From Caldipriscus sp964426895 (GTDB lineage Bacteria > Hydrothermota > Hydrothermia > LBFQ01), in contig CAYRSH010000001.1 of the NCBI GenBank assembly GCA_964426895.1, forward strand, positions 30,882 through 94,881: a stretch of 64,000 bases of DNA. The letters are read 5' to 3'. Shown piece by piece: positions 34,171 to 41,755 of this stretch (positions are counted from its first letter, which is position 1; each line of letters starts with the position of its first letter). The notes beneath the pieces were generated by a model. It had not been told where the DNA came from. It saw nothing but the letters and a program-made list of their open reading frames with translations, and did no database searches. The translations under genes were made by a program, and so were the position numbers.

Positions 34171-35502
34171 TTACCCCGCGCAACAACTCAAATGTTTGGC
34201 GCTATCCAATAAGGATAACCTTATCCCTTCGGAAAATGTCAAGAAAGGATAAAGAACATCCATTAATCTATCCTTTGAAACGCCCAAACTCATCGCAATG
34301 GTATAAGATGTTATCAATTCACCTGCCAACTTTCCTATAATCCTCACACCTATAATCTTACCGTTATGTGAGAATAAAACCTTTATAAAACCCTTTGTGT
34401 TCGGTATCAAGCCGGCAATTGGTATATCGTTATAATTCAAAACACTTTTTCCGTATTCAATATCCAAGTCTTTTAAGAACCTCTCCCCAACACCAACACC
34501 CGACACCTGCGGATCCGTAAAAACCACATAAGGCACAACATTGTAATTCAATTTGTTATTCTCACTTAGTAAGGCATTTCTTACGGCCAACTTTCCCTCC
34601 CTTGCACCAACATATACGAAGGGGGATTTACCGTTTACATCCCCAACCGCAAAGATGGTTTTAACACTCGTCCTAAGCGTACCGTCTGTGATGACAAACC
34701 CCTTCCCATCAACTTTTACCCCTATGTTCTCAAGTCCCAAGCCTTCCGTATTACCTATCCTTCCCGCGGCCACGAGTACATGGGTTGCGTTTAAAAAGAA
34801 TTCACCGTTTTTACCCTTACATTTTGCGGATATATTTCCATTACTGATACTTACACTTTCCACAACACAATCCGTATAAATTTTTACACCTTCGTTTTCA
34901 AGGGTTTCTTTAAGGGTATATGCAATATCTTCGTCTTCTTGGGGTAATATCTGATTGGCCATTTCTACGACATAAACCTCACTGCCAAACCTCTTAAATG
35001 CCTGTGAAAGTTCAACCCCTATATATCCACCACCTATTATTAGCAACCTTTTGGGAAGTTCTTTTAAGGAAAAAATGTTAAGGTTTGTTAAATACGGAAC
35101 GGTATCTATGCCTTTAATCGGCGGTATAAATGGCCTTGAACCCGTGGCGATAATGATATATTTCGTTTTGAAAACTTTACCATTAACCTCCACCTCGTTT
35201 TCCGATAATATTTTCCCCTTACCCCTTATAAAATCAAAGCCATAAAATTCAACGAGTTCTTCGTATTTTTTCCTTCTCATTTTCTCTATTATTTTCGGAA
35301 GGTTCTCCACGACATAACCAAAGGGCTTCCCCATTTCCGCCATCTTTAAAAGGTACTTTGATGGAACACATCCCACATTCACACAAGTTCCCCCTATCAA
35401 TCCGTCGTTTATGAGTAAAACTTTGGCGTTTAATTTCCTTGCCTCTATTGCGGCCGAAAATCCCGCAGAACCACCGCCTATAATCACAATATCGTAATCC
35501 AT
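34171..35502 (-). CDS. merA: mercuric reductase (core form, no NmerA domain)
   Basis: 443 aa. Reduces Hg(II) to Hg(0) with NADPH. FAD domain: MDYDIVIIGGGSAGFSAA. Redox-active disulphide: GGTCVNVGCVPSK (Cys40, Cys45). NADPH domain: LLIIGGGYIGVELSQAF. FAD-binding FAVGDVNGKSPFVYVGA. The C-terminus LSCCAG has the vicinal Cys pair diagnostic of MerA rather than lipoamide dehydrogenase. The N-terminal metallochaperone domain is absent, as in many thermophile MerA. The start is the ATG preceded by GAGGT; GTG at 35532 and ATG at 35514 are alternatives. No merT, merP or merR; a Cys-rich HTH gene precedes it. Confidence 0.9.
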   Translation of the reverse strand: MDYDIVIIGGGSAGFSAAIEARKLNAKVLLINDGLIGGTCVNVGCVPSKYLLKMAEMGKPFGYVVENLPKIIEKMRRKKYEELVEFYGFDFIRGKGKILSENEVEVNGKVFKTKYIIIATGSRPFIPPIKGIDTVPYLTNLNIFSLKELPKRLLIIGGGYIGVELSQAFKRFGSEVYVVEMANQILPQEDEDIAYTLKETLENEGVKIYTDCVVESVSISNGNISAKCKGKNGEFFLNATHVLVAAGRIGNTEGLGLENIGVKVDGKGFVITDGTLRTSVKTIFAVGDVNGKSPFVYVGAREGKLAVRNALLSENNKLNYNVVPYVVFTDPQVSGVGVGERFLKDLDIEYGKSVLNYNDIPIAGLIPNTKGFIKVLFSHNGKIIGVRIIGKLAGELITSYTIAMSLGVSKDRLMDVLYPFLTFSEGIRLSLLDSAKHLSCCAG

Positions 35503-35543
35503 ATCATACCTCATGGTATATTTATTCTCCACCCGTCCCGGAA

Positions 35544-35831
35544 TCAGTTTTGATCCGTTTTGATGGTGGCCAAATACCCCTTTACAAACCTCCTAACCGT
35601 TGAAAAGGGTATCCCCGTCTTCCTTGAAATTTCCCCTAAATTCAAACCGTTGTTATACATGTTTATAACCGTATAAAACCACTCATTTGAATACTTGTTC
35701 CACTTACCACCCCACACAAACCTCCTTTTTAACCTCTTACAAAAATATGTTTGTCTTCCCCGCACCTTTCCAAACTTTATACAACATTCCTCCCTTGGAT
35801 TACAACACCTTTCAAGTTCCAACCTACTCAC
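35544..35831 (-). CDS. Cys-rich zinc-ribbon/HTH protein like IS1 InsA, upstream of merA
   Basis: 95 aa. The N-terminus has two Cys pairs (LERCCNPREECCIKFGK), then RGRQTYFCKRLKRRF, then a helix-turn-helix-like segment YNNGLNLGEISRKTGIPFST and VRRFVKGYL. This is the layout of IS1 InsA-type proteins (C..C, GK..G.Q.Y.C..C...F, HTH), but the fourth Cys of the ribbon is replaced (CKRL). No transposase catalytic ORF or inverted repeats are nearby. Start GTG at 35831 lies 7 nt after a TAGAAT. Its place directly upstream of merA suggests a regulator, perhaps sensing mercury through the Cys pairs; this is inference. Confidence 0.62.
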   Translation of the reverse strand: MSRLELERCCNPREECCIKFGKVRGRQTYFCKRLKRRFVWGGKWNKYSNEWFYTVINMYNNGLNLGEISRKTGIPFSTVRRFVKGYLATIKTDQN

Positions 35832-35838
35832 TTTTTAT

Positions 35839-35844
35839 ATTCTA
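35839..35844 (-). promoter_or_regulatory. -10 element of the HTH-merA unit
   Basis: TAGAAT preceded by ATACCT, 7 nt before the GTG at 35831. Confidence 0.6.
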
Positions 35845-35859
35845 AGGTATGAAAAACTT

Positions 35860-38800
35860 TTAAAACCTTATCCTCACACTCACACCCACCCCGTACTTGT
35901 TCTCCCCTTCGTCTTCCAACCTTTCACCGTATATGGATAGGTTGTTTCTTATAAAGTATTGGGTTCTTAAACTGTTATAGTTTGATTGACCAACCTTGTT
36001 TGATAAATAGCGGATGTATAAATTCTTTCCCATATATGTCCCGAAAATTAGTTGCGATATATCTCCGGCATTTTTTATACTAAACTCTTGTATTCTCAAT
36101 CCCTTCCTTAAACCCGTACCTATTAGGGCGGATACCAAACCCCCTTGCCTTCCGAGGATTAACGCCACGATTTCCCCAGTACTCATATAAGGTTGGCTCC
36201 ATATCTCAACCTTAGGTTTGCTTATACTCCCGGTTATATTCACAAAAACATTTACACTATCGTAAGTATTTCCAAGTAGCGTATCGTTTATGGATTTTAA
36301 AATTGTAGTTGAAGAGGATATGTTTATGTTTCCATCATTCCCGTACAACTCTATATAACCCTTGTCTATGTTAAAAACCTTGTCAAGGACATAAACACTC
36401 CCCCTTATGATCTCCAAATACCCATAGTTCATGGCGGAAACGGGTGATACCTTTTGAAGGGTAATATCCGCCGATACCTCAGCATCTATTTCCATAACAA
36501 CCGATGAGAAAGCCTGAGAATATATAGGGGAATTTATGAATAACCTACGGGGTGCCGAAAAGTGTATATCGTACAATATAATGGGTTTTTGGCTTTTCTG
36601 TTGGGGAGGTGCTGCCAACTCCGACAACGGTTTCGCAAAGTAAACCTCATGCGAGAATATCTCCCCCCTAACAAATATTTGCGAATATATATTCCCACTT
36701 ACAACCAGATTTCCCGAAAGCCTCGCGGATGTTTCGTTATCAAGATTTATATACGCATTTCTCAAATTCAAAACCAAGGAATCTATATTACCGTTCGTGC
36801 TTATATTTCCCCCTATCTCAACCCTTCCACCCCCCAAATATATAACATTTGTATCGTTTCTCGGGATTAAGGTTATTTTCTTGGAATCAAAGATCATGTG
36901 GATTTTCGGCCTTGGGATTGTGTTTCCATTAATTTCTACGGATTTTGCCGTCCAAAAGGCCTGTCCCATAATATCCGGATTATCAATAGTACCCGCCAAC
37001 CATATATTGGCATTTACATAACTCGATTCGGGCATAAGGAAACTCAAAATATTATCCGTGTTCCACCCCTTGGCATATATGTGCCCATATATAACCCTGT
37101 TATCAAAGAAAACTTTCAGGATTTCTACAAATAACGGGTTTTCACCCGCCCAAATCTTTGATTTTTCTAAGGTTATCCTGTCTTTGGATATTGTGGCGTT
37201 TAAATCGGTTGAATCCAAAACCATATCTTGAAATACCACCGATGATGTTTTTATACTGCCGCTTACAATGGGATCATCCGTTGTACCACTAAATACCAAA
37301 TCCGCATTTATGGTATCCAAATAAAAATCCGCCTCCGGAAAGAATATGGGGATTATCCTTGATATAGAAATGTTGTCGCCCTTTAAAAATCCGGATAGTG
37401 TATCCGTTTTTCTGTTTAAACTCAATTCCCCTTGCAATGAGCCGTTTAGTAAGTTGTTTTGGGGCAGTATTACCTTTATACCCGAAGTGTCAAGGGAGTA
37501 AGAAATCCCATAAACCTTTATATCCAAGTTTTTGTAAGAATAGTATAGGCTGTCAAGTGTTATCTTTAAATTGTTGGTATCGCTTATATGACCGGTTATA
37601 TATACCCTACCATCTCCAAACTTTGCGGTTTTGAAGTTTATATACCCCTTTATATCACCCGAACCGTAATCAATATTCCCCGAAATATTCAACGTTTCCG
37701 GATGCGAGGTTTTCGCAACAAAGAAACCCCTTAAAAATGTATTTTTAACATTTGGAGAATAGAAATCCGTTATAACCCAAAAGTCTTTCACGGAAACCTC
37801 GTCTACGCGGAAGGTATCAATTACCGCATACCAACCTTCCCCTTTCTTGATATACAAACTCAACTCCCTACCCATCTTCATAACCTCACCATCCCCTTCA
37901 AATGTGAAAACCCTCAAATTTCCAAAGGATACAATTCGGGTAGGTTTTCTTAAATAAAACTTTGCATAAAAGTCCTCGCTTTTAAGTTTGTACCAACCGT
38001 TAATGTTTATGAAATCGTTAAAAACTTTATAGGAATAATCGCTAAAATCGGGGCTTTTTACCGAAAAATATACATCGTTTAATGTGAATTCGGGTTCGGA
38101 ATTATAAAAATCCGATATATATCCTTTAACACTTATTTGGGATTTATCCACCTCAAAATTCGCCTTACCCGTAATCCTTACATTTGGCATAGGTGATATG
38201 TTATAAGCAAATGCGGAACCTACGATGCTTAGGGAACTATCCACAAATACGGATGTTTCAAATTTCCCATTGAATATTTCGCCGGATGCATTTACGAATA
38301 TTTCCGGATAACTCTTTAAATCAATGTTTCCCCTTGTATTTTTTGCGAATATATCCGAATACCATATGCTATCCGTTTCAAAAAACATATCCCCAAGATT
38401 ATTAAAAAATTTCCACTTTATTTTTGCGTTTTTTGTACCCATAATACCAAGGGTTCCGCTTTTTATGTGCATAAAGATATTCGGGGTATCCTCTTGTACC
38501 GGATAGTTAAGCGAAAATCCATCCGTTGAAAACCTCAGGGTATCAATATATCCCGTTAGTTTTTGTGAGAATACCTTTAATGTGTCAAAGTCAAAGGAAA
38601 ACTCTCCATTTGCACCATCCACGAACACCAAAGGGGGTATATCAATCGCGTTTAAGGATATCCTTTTCAATTCAATCCTATCACCCCCCATATTAAATAA
38701 AAATTCCCAACCAAAAGCCCATATTTCCAAATCTTCTGAAGATTTTAAGGTAAAATCTTCAAACTCAACCCTTTCAACGGAAAAAAAGGGTAAATTTGGC

Positions 38801-39153
38801 TTTTTACGGGCTTTTTCTTCCCCTTTTTCCTTGGTAAAATCTTCCATTACCGAGGGAATATCAACATACACTCCGTAGCCCTTTATGTAATCAACCGTGC
38901 GGTAAAGTAGAAGTTTATCCAAGTAGTAGTGTATGTATATCTCCTTTGCCCTAATCCCATTTCCTATGCTTATGTCCTTCAATTTTGCGGAGTTTAAAGA
39001 GATGAATTCAACCTCACCCTTTACCGGAACCTTTATCAATGCACTTATAACAAACCTTAAAACCGCTACCCAATTAAAAACGAACCATAAAACTATTGAA
39101 AAAAGGAGAAAAACAACGATTAGCCTAAGAATCCAAACCTTTCGCCTTTTTAT
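35860..39153 (-). CDS. tamB: TamB-family envelope protein (possible AUA start)
   Basis: About 1,097 aa. TamB-like proteins span the periplasm and carry lipid or barrel precursors to the outer membrane. The long beta-helical middle is followed by the TamB domain: NKGYIELYGNDGNINISS, GEIVALILGRQGGLVSALIG and the final barrel-like YGVGVSVRIRF. The first standard start is TTG at 39039, but the frame stays open upstream and encodes KRRKVWILRL then IVVFLLFSIVLWFVFNW, the inner-membrane anchor the family needs. The only plausible start before that anchor is ATA at 39153, overlapping the rpmB stop as ATAA. The start codon is thus uncertain; the anchor region is clear. Confidence 0.8.
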   Translation of the reverse strand: MKRRKVWILRLIVVFLLFSIVLWFVFNWVAVLRFVISALIKVPVKGEVEFISLNSAKLKDISIGNGIRAKEIYIHYYLDKLLLYRTVDYIKGYGVYVDIPSVMEDFTKEKGEEKARKKPNLPFFSVERVEFEDFTLKSSEDLEIWAFGWEFLFNMGGDRIELKRISLNAIDIPPLVFVDGANGEFSFDFDTLKVFSQKLTGYIDTLRFSTDGFSLNYPVQEDTPNIFMHIKSGTLGIMGTKNAKIKWKFFNNLGDMFFETDSIWYSDIFAKNTRGNIDLKSYPEIFVNASGEIFNGKFETSVFVDSSLSIVGSAFAYNISPMPNVRITGKANFEVDKSQISVKGYISDFYNSEPEFTLNDVYFSVKSPDFSDYSYKVFNDFININGWYKLKSEDFYAKFYLRKPTRIVSFGNLRVFTFEGDGEVMKMGRELSLYIKKGEGWYAVIDTFRVDEVSVKDFWVITDFYSPNVKNTFLRGFFVAKTSHPETLNISGNIDYGSGDIKGYINFKTAKFGDGRVYITGHISDTNNLKITLDSLYYSYKNLDIKVYGISYSLDTSGIKVILPQNNLLNGSLQGELSLNRKTDTLSGFLKGDNISISRIIPIFFPEADFYLDTINADLVFSGTTDDPIVSGSIKTSSVVFQDMVLDSTDLNATISKDRITLEKSKIWAGENPLFVEILKVFFDNRVIYGHIYAKGWNTDNILSFLMPESSYVNANIWLAGTIDNPDIMGQAFWTAKSVEINGNTIPRPKIHMIFDSKKITLIPRNDTNVIYLGGGRVEIGGNISTNGNIDSLVLNLRNAYINLDNETSARLSGNLVVSGNIYSQIFVRGEIFSHEVYFAKPLSELAAPPQQKSQKPIILYDIHFSAPRRLFINSPIYSQAFSSVVMEIDAEVSADITLQKVSPVSAMNYGYLEIIRGSVYVLDKVFNIDKGYIELYGNDGNINISSSTTILKSINDTLLGNTYDSVNVFVNITGSISKPKVEIWSQPYMSTGEIVALILGRQGGLVSALIGTGLRKGLRIQEFSIKNAGDISQLIFGTYMGKNLYIRYLSNKVGQSNYNSLRTQYFIRNNLSIYGERLEDEGENKYGVGVSVRIRF

Positions 39154-39329
39154 GCCCTATACTTTCTATAACATTTCGTGCATACCCTTGCAACACGAAC
39201 GGAAGAACCTATCCTCACCTTAGCCTTCCTAAGGTTTGGATAAAATTTTCTTTTCGTAAGTCTATGCGAATGGCTTATGTTATGACCTGTCATCACACCT
39301 TTTCCACATATCTCACAAACACGCGCCAT
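39150..39329 (-). CDS. rpmB: 50S ribosomal protein L28
   Basis: 59 aa. Begins MARVCEICGKG and has GHNISHSHRLTKRKF, typical of L28, with two zinc-type pairs (CEIC, CTKC). The start ATG lies 3 nt after the 3' end of tRNA-Gly, so no separate ribosome binding site exists; a longer frame would run into the tRNA. The stop overlaps the tamB frame. Confidence 0.96.
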   Translation of the reverse strand: MARVCEICGKGVMTGHNISHSHRLTKRKFYPNLRKAKVRIGSSVRVARVCTKCYRKYRA

Positions 39330-39332
39330 AAG

Positions 39333-39404
39333 AGCGGGCGACGGGACTCGAACCCGCAACCCCCAGCTTGGAAGGCTGGTGCTCTACCTTTGAGCTACGC
39401 CCGC
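39333..39404 (-). tRNA. tRNA-Gly (anticodon TCC)
   Basis: 72-nt cloverleaf. The acceptor arms are GCGGGCG/CGCCCGC with U73. The anticodon stem CCAGC/GCTGG encloses loop CTTCCAA, and the T arm is GCGGG-TTCGAGT-CCCGT. No CCA is encoded. It is followed after 3 nt (CTT) by the rpmB ATG. Confidence 0.97.
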
Positions 39405-39417
39405 CTGTGAGGAGGAT

Positions 39418-39423
39418 ATTATA
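39418..39423 (-). promoter_or_regulatory. -10 element of tRNA-Gly/rpmB, containing the nadK stop
   Basis: TATAAT preceded by CAACCT, 13 nt before the tRNA 5' end. The TAA stop of nadK (39419-39421) lies inside the hexamer. Confidence 0.7.
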
Positions 39424-40180
39424 AGGTTGTTGCGTTTTGCACAAGGTTTTGGAATAAACTCTCAAAAAAGTCCTTTCCAGAATATATTAAAGCCGGGGGC
39501 CCTTTTGTAATAACAACCTCTTCCCCGTTTTCCAGTTTCTTTATCGCTCTTCCATCTGCGGATAAAAGGGGACGGCTTTTGCGGTAGAAAATCTTCAATA
39601 TTATGGGTTTATCGGAAGATACAACGATTGGCCTCAAAGTTAATGTATGCGGGGAAATAGGGGTTATTATGAAGGCGGGTATATCGGGTAATAATATAGG
39701 CCCTCCGGCCGCCAAGTTATAAGCCGTTGAACCCGTAGGGGTTGCGACAATTATTCCATCACCCCTAAAACCTATTTCCCTGTGTTCCCCTATCTTAAAT
39801 ACCACATCAATCATCCTCGCCTCTTGGGCGTTTATCGTTATATCGTTTAATGCCAAAATATTGTTTAACTTCAACCTTATCCTTTCCTCCGGTTTTATTT
39901 CACCCCTTTTAACCCTTAACAGTGTAGTTTTTATCTCGGATAGATCAAAAGTTGCCAAAAAACCTATCCTCCCCTTTTTAAAACCTATTACGGGTTTATC
40001 CTTTGCTATGTGGCAAGCCCATAAAAAGGTTCCATCTCCGCCTATGGCAATAAAGATATCACCTTTGTATTTACACTCCTTACCATATGTGGTTATACCC
40101 CTAACCTCAAAAACTTCTTCCACCTCCTTTATATACCCCTTTAAACTTTCATCTTTCAAAACTACCACGCAACTATCCAA
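39419..40180 (-). CDS. nadK: NAD kinase
   Basis: 253 aa. Phosphorylates NAD to NADP. Catalytic GGDGTF near residues 47-52 and the second signature IVATPTGSTAYNLAAGGP near 145. Then ITPISPHTLTLRPIV. It overlaps the upstream MBL gene by 19 nt. Its last codons and stop form the -10 of the downstream tRNA-Gly unit. Confidence 0.96.
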   Translation of the reverse strand: MDSCVVVLKDESLKGYIKEVEEVFEVRGITTYGKECKYKGDIFIAIGGDGTFLWACHIAKDKPVIGFKKGRIGFLATFDLSEIKTTLLRVKRGEIKPEERIRLKLNNILALNDITINAQEARMIDVVFKIGEHREIGFRGDGIIVATPTGSTAYNLAAGGPILLPDIPAFIITPISPHTLTLRPIVVSSDKPIILKIFYRKSRPLLSADGRAIKKLENGEEVVITKGPPALIYSGKDFFESLFQNLVQNATTL

Positions 40181-40758
40181 TTTTTAGCCTCCTTTATGGT
40201 AAAAGGCCATCCATGACCGGGATAAACAACATTTTCCTCGGGCAGTGTTAAGATTCTATTGATACTTTTTTCCAATTCCTTCCAGTTTCCTCCCGGTAAA
40301 TCCGTTCTCCCCACACCCCCGTTTTCAAAAATTAGATCTCCGATAATAACAAAATTTTCCCCTATTAAAGCGATACTTCCGGGGGAGTGCCCAGGTATTT
40401 CCCAAACTTCCAAAACCTTATCCCCAACATTTATCCGATCCCCCTCTTTAATGTCTAAATCTATCTCCGGCGAGTAATCAATCTTTATACCGAAAATCTC
40501 CTCAACCCAAGAGGTATCCTTTACCAAAAACATATCCTTGAAATTCATATATACGGGACATCTAAGGGATTTTCTATATTCTTCAAGGTAGATGTAATGA
40601 TCAAAGTGTCCATGGGTAATGATTATGCCTATGGCTTTTAATCCCTCAAAATGATTTTTTACCATATCATAAGGGTTGCCCGGGTCTATAACCAAAACCT
40701 CATCCTTCCATTGCAAAAGGTAGGTATTTGAAAAACCGGAAAAGGACTTTATAAGCAT
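40162..40758 (-). CDS. metallo-beta-lactamase-fold hydrolase (glyoxalase II-like)
   Basis: 198 aa. Metal motif ITHGHFDH (His49, His51, Asp53, His54), further ligands in IPGHSPGS and GDLIF, and C-terminal YPGHGW. The length and motif set fit the YcbL/GloB-like class of thiolesterases. The substrate is unknown. The start overlaps the xer stop (TAATG), so the two are coupled. Confidence 0.9.
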   Translation of the reverse strand: MLIKSFSGFSNTYLLQWKDEVLVIDPGNPYDMVKNHFEGLKAIGIIITHGHFDHYIYLEEYRKSLRCPVYMNFKDMFLVKDTSWVEEIFGIKIDYSPEIDLDIKEGDRINVGDKVLEVWEIPGHSPGSIALIGENFVIIGDLIFENGGVGRTDLPGGNWKELEKSINRILTLPEENVVYPGHGWPFTIKEAKNWIVAW

Positions 40759-41636
40759 TATAGTTTTGCTAAGGGATGTGAAGCCATATAAACTTCATAT
40801 ACTCGGCTTAAACTGACCTTTAAATACCTTTCCGTTGTCGTTATTGAGGAATGTCCGAGGAGTTCTTGTAATGTCCTTATATCGCATCCTCCCAAAAGCA
40901 TATGCGTGGCAAATGTATGCCTCAAAACATGGGGATGGACCTTATATCCCAACCCCACACTTGTTGCATATCCCTTTACTATCTTCCACCCCCCTATCCT
41001 GCTCATCCTATCACCCTTGTAATTGGGGAATAGATAGGGTTTCCCCTTTGAGATTTCCGGGTATGCCTCTTCTAAATATTTAACCAACAAATCCTTTACC
41101 CTCTTATAAAACGGGATTACGCGTTCCTTATTACCCTTACCCACAACCCGTACAAGACTGTTTTCTAAGGAAACATCAAGAACTCGTAAGGAAAGGGTTT
41201 CCGATATCCTCATACCCGTGGCATACATCAATTCAAGCATTACCCTATCCCTTAAACCCATAGGTGTTGAGGTATCTACGGAGTTTAAAAGTTTTTGAAC
41301 CTCTTCAAAGGATAGGGCCTTTGGTAATGGTTTTTCGTATTGGGGTAATGGGGTATCCTCTAAGGGGTTTTTATCCAAGTATTCGTATAGGTGGAGGAAT
41401 TTGTAAAGGGATTTTACCGCTGCTGCTATTCTGTTTATGGTTGAGGGTGAAAAGTCGCTCAAATGGGAAATAAAATCCTCAAAATGCCTTTCATCAAATT
41501 CCAAAAAGTTTATACCTTTTTCGTTTAGGTAATCTTCAAAAACCTTTAAGTCGTGCTCATACGCACCCAAAGTGTTTAAAGAACAGTTTTTACTCAAAAG
41601 ATAAACTTTAAACTCTACAATGACCTCCCTTAGCAT
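40758..41636 (-). CDS. xerD: tyrosine recombinase XerC/XerD-like
   Basis: 292 aa, typical of chromosome-dimer resolvases. N-terminal SAM-like DNA-binding domain (1-90). Catalytic residues: Arg143 (GMRISETLSL), Lys near 167 (GKGNKER), His236 and Arg239 (HPHVLRHTFATHML), His262 (LGHSSITTT) and Tyr271. No dif-like site was identified. First gene of a unit that runs through nadK and, by read-through, the tRNA-Gly/rpmB/tamB unit. Whether it is XerC or XerD cannot be decided. Confidence 0.93.
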   Translation of the reverse strand: MLREVIVEFKVYLLSKNCSLNTLGAYEHDLKVFEDYLNEKGINFLEFDERHFEDFISHLSDFSPSTINRIAAAVKSLYKFLHLYEYLDKNPLEDTPLPQYEKPLPKALSFEEVQKLLNSVDTSTPMGLRDRVMLELMYATGMRISETLSLRVLDVSLENSLVRVVGKGNKERVIPFYKRVKDLLVKYLEEAYPEISKGKPYLFPNYKGDRMSRIGGWKIVKGYATSVGLGYKVHPHVLRHTFATHMLLGGCDIRTLQELLGHSSITTTERYLKVSLSRVYEVYMASHPLAKL

Positions 41637-41647
41637 CGGTAGTGCAA

Positions 41648-41653
41648 ATTATA
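41648..41653 (-). promoter_or_regulatory. -10 element of the xer operon
   Basis: TATAAT preceded by TTTCAGCCT, 11 nt before the ATG at 41636. Confidence 0.6.
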
Positions 41654-41743
41654 AGGCTGAAAGGTTTATCTTATTTCATAGCATCCGGGCATCATTTATG
41701 CCTCAATGGTATAATCGGAGTTATAAGAAAGCCTTATCACCCT

Positions 41744-41749
41744 TAGAAT
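41744..41749 (+). promoter_or_regulatory. -10 element of the 41756 gene
   Basis: TAGAAT preceded by CACCCT, 6 nt before the GTG start. Confidence 0.55.
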
Positions 41750-41755
41750 ATTTAA

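Noticed and set aside
35544..35831. IS1-family insertion sequence
   Set aside because: Only an InsA-like protein is present; no InsB catalytic frame, inverted repeats or target duplication were seen.
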